Of a DNA stretch of 64,000 nt, positions 17,967-26,943 are shown piece by piece (the first letter of the stretch is position 1; every line of letters begins with the position of its first letter). The position numbers and the translations under genes were made by a program. The DNA is taken from the NCBI GenBank assembly GCA_945870425.1, contig CAMBSD010000001.1, forward strand, positions 186,001-250,000. Reading direction: 5' to 3'. The stretch is from Chitinophaga pinensis. GTDB lineage: Bacteria > Bacteroidota > Bacteroidia > UKL13-3. A model generated the notes under the pieces. The model saw only the letters and a program-made list of their open reading frames with translations. It ran no database searches and had not been told where the DNA came from.

Positions 17967-20051
17967 ATGAGCGATCCAAAACGATACTTAATTACAGCTG
18001 CCCTACCATACGCCAATGGGCCGGTGCATATTGGCCACTTAGCGGGCTGCTACCTACCTGCAGACATTTATGTAAGATACCTAAAAGCAAAAGGTAAAGA
18101 TGTTGTATTTATATGCGGCAGTGATGAGCATGGGGTACCTATTACCATCAAAGCAAAAAAAGAAGGCATCACACCACAGCAAGTGGTTGACAAATACAAC
18201 GATATCATGAAGAATGCCTTTGCTGAATTTGGTATAAAATTTAGCTATTACGGCCGCACCAGCAGTAAAGTTCATCATGATACTGCACAAGATTTTTTCA
18301 AAAGCCTATATGACAAAGGTGTATTTAAGGAAGAAATCACACAACAATACTATGACGAAGAAGCTAAACAATTTTTAGCGGATAGATACATTACAGGTAC
18401 CTGCCCGAGGTGCGGAAATCTTGGTGCCTATGGCGACCAATGCGAAAAATGTGGCACATCTCTTAGCCCAACAGATTTAATCAATCCGAAGTCGGCATTA
18501 AGTGGCGCAACACCCGTTTTGAAAGAAACCAAAAACTGGTTTTTGCCCATGGGTGAGATACAACAAAGTGATGCATTCCAAGCTTATATCAAGCGATTTG
18601 ATAATTGGAAAAGCAATATCAAAGGCCAATGTCAAAGTTGGTTGACGGAGGGATTACAATCAAGGGCTATGACCCGTGATTTGGATTGGGGTGTGCCTGT
18701 TCCTTTGCGAGATGCAGATGGAAAAGTGCTATATGTTTGGTTTGATGCGCCTATTGGTTACATCAGCGCTACTAAAGAGTATTTCAGTTCAAATGTCTCT
18801 GACAACAATGGGAAATGGGAAGATTATTGGATGAATGAAGATACAGCCTTAGTTCATTTTATTGGCAAAGACAATATTGTGTTTCATGCCATCATTTTCC
18901 CAATGATGTTGATGACACATGGAAAATACATTCTACCTACAAATGTTCCAGCCAATGAGTTTCTGAACCTTGAAGGTGATAAGATATCTACTTCACGTAA
19001 TTGGGCTGTTTGGTTACATGAGTATTTAGTTGATTTTCCAAATAGACAAGATGAATTGCGATATGTGCTTACATCCATTGCCCCTGAAACAAAGGATAGT
19101 GAGTTTACTTGGAAAGATTATCAAACCCGAGTGAACAGTGAATTGGTAAGTATTTTCGGCAATTTCGTGAATCGTGTAATGGTATTAAGTCACAAGTTTT
19201 ACAATGGGGTATTACCAAGTAAACAAGTTGAACTTACAGATGAAAAATTAATCACAGCTCGCAAAAATTGTTTTGAAGACATCAAGCAAAGCTTGGAAAA
19301 AATGCAGCAAAATTTGGAGGAAATAAAACTGCGCGAGGCCTTGTCGGAATGGATTAATGTGGCTAGGGCTGGAAATAAATATTTGGCAGAAACAGAACCT
19401 TGGAAGTTGGTGAAAACCGATGAAGAGAGCACCAAAATAATTATGCTTGATGCTCTGCAGATATGTACTAAATTGGCCATAAGTGCTGAAGTATTTTTGC
19501 CACATACCGCTAAAAAATTAAAAACGATGTTGGCTGTGAGCGAGCTTCAATGGAATCAAATTTTTGATGAAAATATTTTATCAGCCAATCATACATTAGG
19601 TGCGGCTGAAATACTATACAAGCAAGTGGAAGATGAAGAAATTCAAAAGCAACTTACTAGATTGGAAGAGATAAAAAAAGCCAATACACAACAGCCTGCA
19701 GCTAGTAATTTGGAAGAAGTAAAACCTGATATTAGCTACGAAGATTTTGATAAAATTGACCTCCGTGTGGGCAAAGTATTGGAAGCCGAAAAGGTGCCAA
19801 AGGCCGACAAATTATTGAAATTAACCGTTGATTTGGGCTTTGAGAAGCGAACCATTTTAAGTGGCATTGCCGAATATTACAAACCTGAAGAATTGGTTGG
19901 TAAGCTTGTAACGGTTGTTGCAAATTTAGCGCCCCGAAAAATTAGAGGCATTGAAAGTCAAGGCATGTTGCTAATGGCAGGCAATGATTTTGGTAAGCTA
20001 TACAACGTTGGTTCAGAAAAAGATATTGAACCAGGTAGTGTTGTTAAGTAA
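17967..20051 (+). CDS. metG: Methionyl-tRNA synthetase with C-terminal tRNA-binding domain
   Basis: This 694-residue class I synthetase carries HIGH at residues 21-24, two zinc-binding CxxC pairs (CPRCG and CEKCG), the variant signature KISTS in place of KMSKS, and an anticodon-binding helical domain. The last 110 residues are a Trbp111/EMAP-like OB fold (DKIDLRVGKVLEAEKVPKADKLL) that helps dimerise the enzyme and grip tRNA. It charges initiator and elongator tRNA-Met. The length is typical of the long bacterial form. It converges with the glycosyltransferase gene, whose stop is 21 bases away. Confidence 0.97.
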   Translation: MSDPKRYLITAALPYANGPVHIGHLAGCYLPADIYVRYLKAKGKDVVFICGSDEHGVPITIKAKKEGITPQQVVDKYNDIMKNAFAEFGIKFSYYGRTSSKVHHDTAQDFFKSLYDKGVFKEEITQQYYDEEAKQFLADRYITGTCPRCGNLGAYGDQCEKCGTSLSPTDLINPKSALSGATPVLKETKNWFLPMGEIQQSDAFQAYIKRFDNWKSNIKGQCQSWLTEGLQSRAMTRDLDWGVPVPLRDADGKVLYVWFDAPIGYISATKEYFSSNVSDNNGKWEDYWMNEDTALVHFIGKDNIVFHAIIFPMMLMTHGKYILPTNVPANEFLNLEGDKISTSRNWAVWLHEYLVDFPNRQDELRYVLTSIAPETKDSEFTWKDYQTRVNSELVSIFGNFVNRVMVLSHKFYNGVLPSKQVELTDEKLITARKNCFEDIKQSLEKMQQNLEEIKLREALSEWINVARAGNKYLAETEPWKLVKTDEESTKIIMLDALQICTKLAISAEVFLPHTAKKLKTMLAVSELQWNQIFDENILSANHTLGAAEILYKQVEDEEIQKQLTRLEEIKKANTQQPAASNLEEVKPDISYEDFDKIDLRVGKVLEAEKVPKADKLLKLTVDLGFEKRTILSGIAEYYKPEELVGKLVTVVANLAPRKIRGIESQGMLLMAGNDFGKLYNVGSEKDIEPGSVVK

Positions 20052-20072
20052 ATAGGGAATGAATAAAGGGTC

Positions 20073-21296
20073 TTATTGGACATGGCTTTCGATAAGTTTC
20101 CATATCATTTCAATTCTGCTTTCCCAGGTATTTTCTTTAGCAAATCGAAGGCGTTCAGACAATTTTTGATCTTTAGGTTCGGCCAAAGCAACTCCCAAGA
20201 GTTTCACAAACTCATCCTGCGTATCTGCAAGGTAAATAAGGTCTTTAAATGATTTCACATCATTTGAAAAATTGGTTGAAACCACAGGCATTCCTGCACC
20301 TAAGTATTCGTTTACTTTTAAAGGATAGATACTTTTAGTTAATTGATTTTTCAAAAATGGGATGATAGCCACATCGCTGTATTTTAAATAATGTGGCAAT
20401 TCATGAAAGTCTTTCTCTTGGGTGAAAATTAAATTCTTGTATTGGTTTAATTCAAATCTTTTATAATCCACTTTATCATAAGGTCCAACAATTATAAAAT
20501 TGACATCGGGGTAGTGCGTAACACAAGACACTAACAATTGAAAATCCGCTCTCAAATCATTTAGGTTACCAATAAAAATGACTGTTTTGCCCTTCAAGTT
20601 TTTCATTTCATTGGGCTTCTCAATATCATTAATCAAGGCAGAATGAAACAATTCAAATTCACCCGCATTGGGTATAAGGTGAATGTCTTTACCATAAGTG
20701 CTAAGTTTATTACATAACTCCGAAGAAGATGCTGTAACTATATCAAAATCTTTTACCGATTTTTTCTCAGCATCCACACCATGTCGGGCGATATAATTCT
20801 CTTGGCTAATATCATCAACACTTCTATATATCGAAACAAGTGGCTGTGGAAGACTTGTAGGTATTTTTCGTAATTGATAAGGATAGAATGAATTAAGATA
20901 AATGTATTTTTTCACCCCATGATCTTTTATAATTTTCTTAACCGTATTAGAAAGTATACTGTTGTTATAGCTCGCTAATGAATCATAAAAAGGACCAGAA
21001 TCAAGGAAGTTAATGGGAAAGATGAACTTTGAGGTAACAGAGACCAAAGAACCATGCTCAAATTCAATTTTCTTGTAGGTGTTTTTGCCAAATAATACGG
21101 CCTTCTTTCTGTAATTAAATTGAGGCTTATTCCAATGAGTGATTATATCTTTAAGTGAAAAGGGTCTTTCAATGTAAAAAACCCTGTTATTCTGAGCCAA
21201 GGTTTTAGCAATAGAAAAGGTAGAAGAGGATAATTTAAAATCCCATCTGGTAGCGCCTAAAATGATAAAATCTATTTCTTCTCTTTTCATTGCCAT
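20073..21296 (-). CDS. GT4-like glycosyltransferase (GT-B fold)
   Basis: The 407-residue protein begins with a Rossmann-like strand (IDFIILGATRWDF) and the N-lobe of a GT-B glycosyltransferase (SSSTFSIAKTLAQNNRVFYIERPF). The C-lobe contains VIFIGNLNDLRADF, NFIIVGPYDK and the donor-binding region KSIYPLKVNEYLGAGMPVVS, where paired acidic residues normally contact the nucleotide sugar. It probably transfers a sugar onto a surface glycan or lipid. No other glycan genes are adjacent, so the product cannot be predicted. Two in-frame ATGs lie close together (21296 and 21290), and either could be the start. Confidence 0.85.
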   Translation of the reverse strand: MAMKREEIDFIILGATRWDFKLSSSTFSIAKTLAQNNRVFYIERPFSLKDIITHWNKPQFNYRKKAVLFGKNTYKKIEFEHGSLVSVTSKFIFPINFLDSGPFYDSLASYNNSILSNTVKKIIKDHGVKKYIYLNSFYPYQLRKIPTSLPQPLVSIYRSVDDISQENYIARHGVDAEKKSVKDFDIVTASSSELCNKLSTYGKDIHLIPNAGEFELFHSALINDIEKPNEMKNLKGKTVIFIGNLNDLRADFQLLVSCVTHYPDVNFIIVGPYDKVDYKRFELNQYKNLIFTQEKDFHELPHYLKYSDVAIIPFLKNQLTKSIYPLKVNEYLGAGMPVVSTNFSNDVKSFKDLIYLADTQDEFVKLLGVALAEPKDQKLSERLRFAKENTWESRIEMIWKLIESHVQ

Positions 21297-21532
21297 TTAA
21301 CCTACAGATAAAAGCGATGTTTTTAATACAAATTTTCTAAAACAATTCACATCCAAATAATATAAATAAATATGATATTTCTATACTTCAAATATATTTT
21401 TTAGAGATTACTTTAACTCACTAGTTATAATTTACAGTAAAATAACTTCATAATAAGCCTATAATAATTTAGATTCTGCAAAAATTAGGAGATACTAATA
21501 AAAAGAAGATGGGTGTGGTGGGTATAGAATAA

Positions 21533-21871
21533 TTAATATAGGAGAGCCTTTTTTGATTGGGATTTCCAACCCGCTTGATTTTCATAAGAAACAAAATATA
21601 TTTTCAAATCTGCTTGGTTCACATAATCTACAAAGAAGATTTTCTTTTTTGCTTGATTTGAATATTTGGTAAAAAACCACTTTCCATCATTGTCACCTGC
21701 TTGGTTATCGTATTTCACTTTATATACATTTAAATCTGCTTGGTTTTCATACTTAACAACAAATACTTTGACATCGGCTTGATTGACATAATCCACTGAG
21801 TATACTCGTTGGGCTTTTACAGAATTGATGGAAAGCAAAAGCAATGTGCTTATAAGTAAAAGAAATTTCAT
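21533..21871 (-). CDS. Secreted DUF6150-like short repeat protein
   Basis: A signal peptide (MKFLLLISTLLLLSINSVKA) is followed by about six tandem units of roughly 15-18 residues of the form (V/K)xYxNQADxxVyf: VDYVNQADVKVF, VKYENQADLNVY, VKYDNQAG, TKYSNQAKKKIFF, VDYVNQADLKIYF, VSYENQAGWK. This matches the pattern of DUF6150-type proteins as I recall it. The unit is probably a two-strand beta repeat and the mature protein is exported. The function is unknown. It is a single gene with AT-rich, apparently empty flanks (21297-21532) and an IS256 remnant on its other side. Confidence 0.8.
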   Translation of the reverse strand: MKFLLLISTLLLLSINSVKAQRVYSVDYVNQADVKVFVVKYENQADLNVYKVKYDNQAGDNDGKWFFTKYSNQAKKKIFFVDYVNQADLKIYFVSYENQAGWKSQSKKALLY

Positions 21872-21890
21872 GTTCGAATATTATCATTTT

Positions 21891-22063
21891 TTACAAATAA
21901 CTAATAATTATTTTGCTACCGTTGAATAATACTTTTTTGGTCTTGGTGTATTTTTTGATAATTGAGTTCATGATTTCAATCGCTTGGGTGGTATAAATCA
22001 TTTTTCTTATTTCAGGTCAAAAGCAAAACAAGCAGTTGGCTGCTCCCAAATATTCTCCCACGA
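21891..22063 (-). pseudogene. IS256-family transposase remnant
   Basis: The minus strand encodes PEIRKMIYTTQAIEIMNS followed by IIKKYTKTKKVLFNGSK and a stop at 21891. This matches the C-terminal hallmark of IS256 (Mutator-type) transposases ([26 protein letters not shown]). Upstream, WEQPTACFAFD resembles the preceding segment but is in another frame, so there is at least one frameshift. No intact transposase or convincing terminal inverted repeats are visible. The rest of the gap to 22373 (about 300 bases) has no gene, only the short repeat at 22246-22283. Confidence 0.65.
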
Positions 22064-22245
22064 CCTTAGAGCTTAGAAAAACTTCTTGCCCCAAGTGCTT
22101 TTTGAATACATCAAATGAATGAAGAACGACATCGATCTTGAGAAGTTTGTAGATTTCCTTAATCCACTTGCAAATTGCTACGGTATATAGATGGAAGAAA
22201 AAAATCTCGAAAGTTTTTAACTTCCAAGGTTTAAATAAATGTAAT

Positions 22246-22283
22246 TTTGAAATTAATACATGTCAACTTTTTTCAGGACGAGG
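22246..22283. repeat. Dispersed 38-nt repeat, copy 1
   Basis: The block TTTTGAAATT followed by a variable patch and then TCAACTTTTTTCAGGACGAG(G) recurs in the same orientation at 32137-32175, with the last 21 bases identical. This copy lies upstream of the IS256 remnant, reading on the minus strand. It may be a leftover transposon end or a member of a non-coding repeat family. The second copy lies between a palindrome cluster and hipA. Confidence 0.7.
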
Positions 22284-22373
22284 TATATAAATGATTGATT
22301 TAAACCCTCACCCACAAACTTTTTATCTGGGGTGAGAGTGTTGAGGCAAAATACCTTTTTTACAACACCGCTA

Positions 22374-24131
22374 CTATTTAATAAACCTCCTATAATATTT
22401 TGAGTATGGGGTGTTAATCATAATAAAATACATTCCCGATTCTAAATTTTCTAATGCAATTGTTGTAGAATTATTCTCAAGCTTAACTTGATGATATTCC
22501 TGAAGTAATTGTCCATCTAAATTAAATATAGCATAATTTATTTCACTTTCACCCATGTCATTAAGTTGGATATTCAAAATGGAGGAAGCAGGATTAGGGT
22601 ATACTTGAACTTGTGATTCCTCTTGCACTAAATTATTAATTGCTGTGCTTGTATTAGGCCCAATTTTGTATAATTTTTTCCCTTGTCCATAATTAGCCGT
22701 AAAAAAGATTTCACCTTTCCAGGTAAATAAATCTCTATGGCCATAATCAACAGAACCATTTCCCTCTCCAAGCGGATTAATTGCGTTCTCAGCACCTTGG
22801 GGAGCAATTTTTCTGGCTTTGCTGTTCTTATCGTACTTGTACAGGTGATAATCATTTTGACCCAATTTGCCTACAAAAAATATTTTATCATCGTAGCCTG
22901 TAAAACTTTTTGCACTTAGAAGGCTGTCTTCAATAGGCATTAACATTGTACCATTATCTGTGCCATTACTTACATACACTTTTTTATTAGCTTCAAATAC
23001 AAGTGTATTTGCAGCATACCTAAAATACCTGGGATTACTAGATTGAGTACCAGGTTTTAAATCGATAACAAAGGAAGTACCTGCTTTAGTTCCGTCTGTT
23101 TTCCATAACTCCCATCCCCTATTATCAATGGTGTTACTCTGGCCTATAAGAAAAATACCACTATCAGTAACGGCATAATCGTTGTTAAGATTTAGGGTTT
23201 GAAAGGGAAGAATATTTTCTATTCCATCTTTATCAATTGTAATGACATTTCTGGAATTTGAAGCTGTATTAGCACATACAAATAACTTACCATATTCAAT
23301 AAAGGCATCATTGGGATAAGAATTGCCGGGGCCAGAATTAACATCAATAACTTTTGTGCCATTGGCTGTGCCATCGGTTTCAAAAAGTTCTAGTCCATAG
23401 GTTCTATGGTTGAATGCAAAATAGGCTTTTGTCTTAAAAGCTAAAGGAATGATTAGAGACGCACTTGGATAACCAGAACCCCAACGAGGAAATTTTCCTG
23501 TTAAATTAACTGGTTTTTGGGAATCCTTGTTAAAAAAATAGAGATCGTTAGTATCATTAACAATTAATGGATTGTTTTTTTGAACCCATAGTAAAACACC
23601 GCCATTGTATGCCACTGCTGTTCCTAACTGATCCGTCTCTATAAAATAGGGTCCCAGCATTTTGGTAGTATTTGCATTCCCACTCCCATCTGTCACCCAA
23701 AATTCTTCTCCATAAATGGAATCTTTAGTTTGAAAATAAAGATAATCACCAGAAGGTATAAATGTAAATCTTGTTGTTCTGTTAAATTGAAAATTCTTTG
23801 GCAATTTAAATATCATTTTTGTATTTGATGGCGTACCATCTGTTTTCCAAAGTTCATCTGATTTACACACAAAAAAACAATGTTCATTAGTAGGAAAAGT
23901 AATTAATTGAGTCACGCTATCACTAATTTCAACATTACCAACAGAATTACCCTGAGTTGAATAAAGTTTAGAGTATGCTACACTTCCTTCAAATGTTGTA
24001 TATACAATGTGATTTTGAAGTGTTACATACTCCCAATTAAATATATCACCAATATCTGAAACCAACCGCGGTAATTGTGCAGATACTAAATTACTTAAAG
24101 TAAGTAAGGCAAGAAAAATAGAAGCTCTCAT
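22374..24131 (-). CDS. Secreted ELWKTDGT-repeat protein with T9SS type A sorting domain
   Basis: This 585-residue protein has a signal peptide (MRASIFLALLTLSNLVSA) and about five repeats containing a (L/F)W/ExTDGTxxGT-like motif (LWKTDGTPSNTK, FWVTDGSGNANT, LFETDGTANGTK, LWKTDGTKAGTS, VYVSNGTDNGT), probably blades of a propeller-like fold. The C-terminal 75 residues begin VQVYPNPASSILNIQ and end with a basic strand, which is the type A domain recognised by the type IX secretion system and removed or anchored at the cell surface. It is the last gene of a three-gene minus-strand operon (7 bases after its neighbour). The cargo role is unknown; surface display or secretion is expected. Confidence 0.9.
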   Translation of the reverse strand: MRASIFLALLTLSNLVSAQLPRLVSDIGDIFNWEYVTLQNHIVYTTFEGSVAYSKLYSTQGNSVGNVEISDSVTQLITFPTNEHCFFVCKSDELWKTDGTPSNTKMIFKLPKNFQFNRTTRFTFIPSGDYLYFQTKDSIYGEEFWVTDGSGNANTTKMLGPYFIETDQLGTAVAYNGGVLLWVQKNNPLIVNDTNDLYFFNKDSQKPVNLTGKFPRWGSGYPSASLIIPLAFKTKAYFAFNHRTYGLELFETDGTANGTKVIDVNSGPGNSYPNDAFIEYGKLFVCANTASNSRNVITIDKDGIENILPFQTLNLNNDYAVTDSGIFLIGQSNTIDNRGWELWKTDGTKAGTSFVIDLKPGTQSSNPRYFRYAANTLVFEANKKVYVSNGTDNGTMLMPIEDSLLSAKSFTGYDDKIFFVGKLGQNDYHLYKYDKNSKARKIAPQGAENAINPLGEGNGSVDYGHRDLFTWKGEIFFTANYGQGKKLYKIGPNTSTAINNLVQEESQVQVYPNPASSILNIQLNDMGESEINYAIFNLDGQLLQEYHQVKLENNSTTIALENLESGMYFIMINTPYSKYYRRFIK

Positions 24132-24138
24132 GCGATAA

Positions 24139-26937
24139 CTAATTTTTTGTTTTAATAATTTTTACAACTTGCTTCAACCCATTAGAATCTTTCAAAACAA
24201 GACAATAAGTTGCATCCGGAAATTCATGGATATCTATATGCAACACTCCAAATTTAGGAGCTAGGTCTTGTAGAATAGTCCTGCCTGTAATATCTGTTAA
24301 ACTTACTTTTTCAATTGATTCAGGAATATTTTCAATAGTTAAATAGCCCAAATTTGGATTGGGAAAAATCTTAATTTCAGGTAAACTCCAAAGCTCTAGT
24401 TTCCCTGTTGCAGCAGATTGTGTTATTCTAATTAGCTTGAATAAAAATCCGTTCTCTACTCTTATCAATCCACTGCGTTCTATAGTAAGATTATTGGCAT
24501 CAATGTTTATTTGAAAACTATCAGCCATAGCAATAGAATCTTTATTAACCTGCATCCAAGATTGGTTTGATGTCACTTTCCACTTAGAATTAGTTTGGAA
24601 AGGAATATTCAATTTTTTATTATTTGAATTGATTAAAAACACCGTATCCGAATTGAAATAAGGCATTGGGGATTGTGTTATTCTAATGAGCTTGAATGAA
24701 AATTCGTTTTCTACTCTTATCAATCCACTGCGTTCTATCGCAAGATTATTGGCATCAATGTTTATTTGAAAACTATCAGCCATAGCAATTGAATCTTTAG
24801 TAACCTGCATCCAAGTTTGGTTTGATGATATTTTCCACTTAGAATTAGTTTGGAATGGAATATTCAATTTTTTATTATTTGAATTGATTAGGAACACCGT
24901 ATCCGAATTGAAATAAGGCATTGGGGCTTGTGTTATTCTAATGAGCTTGAATGAAAATTCGTTTTCTACTCTTATAAATCCACTGCGTTCTATAGCAAGA
25001 TTATTGGCATCAATGTTTATTTGAAAACTATCAGCCACAGCAATTGAATCTTTAGTAACCTGCATCCAGGTTTGGTTTGAAGATACCTTCCACTTATAAT
25101 TAGTTTGGAATGGAATATTCAATTTTTTATTGTTTGAATTGATTAAAAACACCGAATCTGAATTAAAATAGGGCAATTGAACACCTACCTGTTTGTATCC
25201 AGTATCACTTTGACAACCAAAATTATTTTTATGAACAAGCTTAATAATTGCATTTACAGCCAGATTAGGCCATTGTACTGCAACTGAATTTGAATCATTT
25301 CGACTTATAATATTGCCATTCCATGCAAACCAATTATGCTGTAAGCTTATTAAACTTGAAGTAAACACATCTTTGCCATTCACTATGCCTTCAGATTTAC
25401 CCAAAATTATAGGCAAATTTGGACGAGGATTAAAAGTTATAGCTGTATCTTCCATTGCATAAAGGCATGCATTAGGTGATTTAATTTGAAGTCCGTAATT
25501 TCCTGAATTAAATACTACAAGCTCCGAATTGGTATTGGTATCAGAACTCATTTTGTTTTGATTTTTATACCATAAGTAATTGAAATTTCCAGTAACGGGA
25601 GAAATCAGTTTGATTGTGTCACCACTGCAAATAGATTGCGGAGAAACGACACCCAACTTCAATGGATTAATTTGCGTACTTTCCAACAAATCAAAAATCT
25701 TCACCTCACTGGTATCACAACCGGTACTTCCTTTTACTTTATAAATGTAATACCTGCCAAAATGCGTTGCATTCAATTGGTTTATTTGAAGTGTATCTCC
25801 AATATAAACAAAAGAATTAGGTCCTCTCCAATACGTATTTGCGCCACTAAGCGCTAAGACATTTTTAGTAAATTTAATTCCTTTGCAAGAGTATGATATA
25901 CTATCACCAACCAAAACAGGCTTTGCAGGGGAATTCGCACATAGTTCAAATTTTACAAATTTAGGCAGAGACCATATACCAGTTGAATCTTTAACACGAA
26001 CAAAAATTGAATCTATTCCTGCACTTAAATTTAGGGTAGAGATAGAATGATGGTCACTTAAACTATCAACAGGAATTATTCTATTAAAAATCTGATTCCC
26101 ATTACCTACACCTGGATCAGAATCTTTGTAATATTCAGCAGCCACAATTCCTGAGGTAACTTTAGAAATGGGGTGATTCATGACTTGAAAATTTCTTCCT
26201 TCAAACAAACTCCATCTTCCAAGTGAATCTAAAAACCTAATGTATAAGGTGTGATTACCTTCAGAAAGTCCAAGGCTTGAAAGATTAAATGCAGATTGAA
26301 CAGAATCCAAATTGCCAATAAGTGAGTTTCTTTGATAGGAGCCTTGTCCTGTAACATCGTTGTCTATATAATATTCAAAGCTTTTTAAACGTGCCGTCTT
26401 TTCAGTTGGATAAGAATCTTCCTGTATAATAAAATTTCTACCTTCAAACAAGCTCCATTTACCTAATGAATCCTGAAATCTATAATAAATGGTATGCAAT
26501 CCTTTGTTCAATCCAACTGTAGAAAATGTGAAAGAGGATTCTACACTATCCGTAAAATTAGAAAAGGAAAATTTTGTATTGTTTCCTATCCCGTTTAAAT
26601 CTGCATCAAAATAATATTCAAATGATATTAGCGGTGCATTATTTAAAGCCGGGTAGTCTGCCTCTTGAATAGTAAACTGTCTGTTCTCTATGATACTCCA
26701 ATCACCCAAACTATTCCTTACCCTAATACTGATATGATGCAATCCTGAACTTAAACCAGTTGAAGGAATTGTAAAAGAAGGTGAAATTGAGTCACCATTC
26801 TGAGTTATCGGTATAGAAATACCCGAACCATTTTGGACCGGTGCATCTATATAATACTCGGCATAAGTAATTTGCTGAGCAGTGGCCACGAAACCAAATG
26901 TTAACATCAAAAGAAGTAACAGAAAACAATTCTTCAT
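24139..26937 (-). CDS. Secreted multi-repeat protein with three BACON-like domains and T9SS sorting domain
   Basis: The 932-residue precursor has a signal peptide. Four ~80-residue repeats follow (about 20-335), each with a YY-x-D start and a core like SLGxWSLFEGRNF, then Ig/PKD-like segments (about 335-590), then three nearly identical ~86-residue units. Each unit reads YFNSDTVFLINSNNKKLNIP, then SNQTWMQV and RSGLIRVEN, ending RITQ. The unit pattern (W near the middle, WMQV, RSGxIxV, terminal Q) fits BACON domains, often linked to carbohydrate or mucin binding in Bacteroidota. The C-terminus (IKIFPNPNLGYLTIEN) is a T9SS type A domain. It is co-transcribed with its neighbours (6-7 base gaps). 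A surface adhesin or glycan-binding role is inferred. Confidence 0.88.
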   Translation of the reverse strand: MKNCFLLLLLMLTFGFVATAQQITYAEYYIDAPVQNGSGISIPITQNGDSISPSFTIPSTGLSSGLHHISIRVRNSLGDWSIIENRQFTIQEADYPALNNAPLISFEYYFDADLNGIGNNTKFSFSNFTDSVESSFTFSTVGLNKGLHTIYYRFQDSLGKWSLFEGRNFIIQEDSYPTEKTARLKSFEYYIDNDVTGQGSYQRNSLIGNLDSVQSAFNLSSLGLSEGNHTLYIRFLDSLGRWSLFEGRNFQVMNHPISKVTSGIVAAEYYKDSDPGVGNGNQIFNRIIPVDSLSDHHSISTLNLSAGIDSIFVRVKDSTGIWSLPKFVKFELCANSPAKPVLVGDSISYSCKGIKFTKNVLALSGANTYWRGPNSFVYIGDTLQINQLNATHFGRYYIYKVKGSTGCDTSEVKIFDLLESTQINPLKLGVVSPQSICSGDTIKLISPVTGNFNYLWYKNQNKMSSDTNTNSELVVFNSGNYGLQIKSPNACLYAMEDTAITFNPRPNLPIILGKSEGIVNGKDVFTSSLISLQHNWFAWNGNIISRNDSNSVAVQWPNLAVNAIIKLVHKNNFGCQSDTGYKQVGVQLPYFNSDSVFLINSNNKKLNIPFQTNYKWKVSSNQTWMQVTKDSIAVADSFQINIDANNLAIERSGFIRVENEFSFKLIRITQAPMPYFNSDTVFLINSNNKKLNIPFQTNSKWKISSNQTWMQVTKDSIAMADSFQINIDANNLAIERSGLIRVENEFSFKLIRITQSPMPYFNSDTVFLINSNNKKLNIPFQTNSKWKVTSNQSWMQVNKDSIAMADSFQINIDANNLTIERSGLIRVENGFLFKLIRITQSAATGKLELWSLPEIKIFPNPNLGYLTIENIPESIEKVSLTDITGRTILQDLAPKFGVLHIDIHEFPDATYCLVLKDSNGLKQVVKIIKTKN
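24420..25180. repeat. Three tandem ~258-bp coding repeats (BACON units)
   Basis: The DNA encoding the three BACON-like units of the 932-residue protein repeats with a period of about 258 bases. Long stretches are identical, for example the blocks around 24600-24660, 24850-24910 and 25110-25160, which encode the strand NSNNKKLNIPFQTN. Nucleotide identity is clearly higher than coding constraint alone would need, pointing to recent duplication or ongoing conversion between units. Confidence 0.85.
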
Positions 26938-26943
26938 ATAAGG

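Noticed and set aside
24420-25180. Regular repeats that could suggest a CRISPR array
   Set aside because: The period is about 258 bases, the repeats are in frame and encode BACON-like domains, and there are no spacers or cas genes anywhere in the window.
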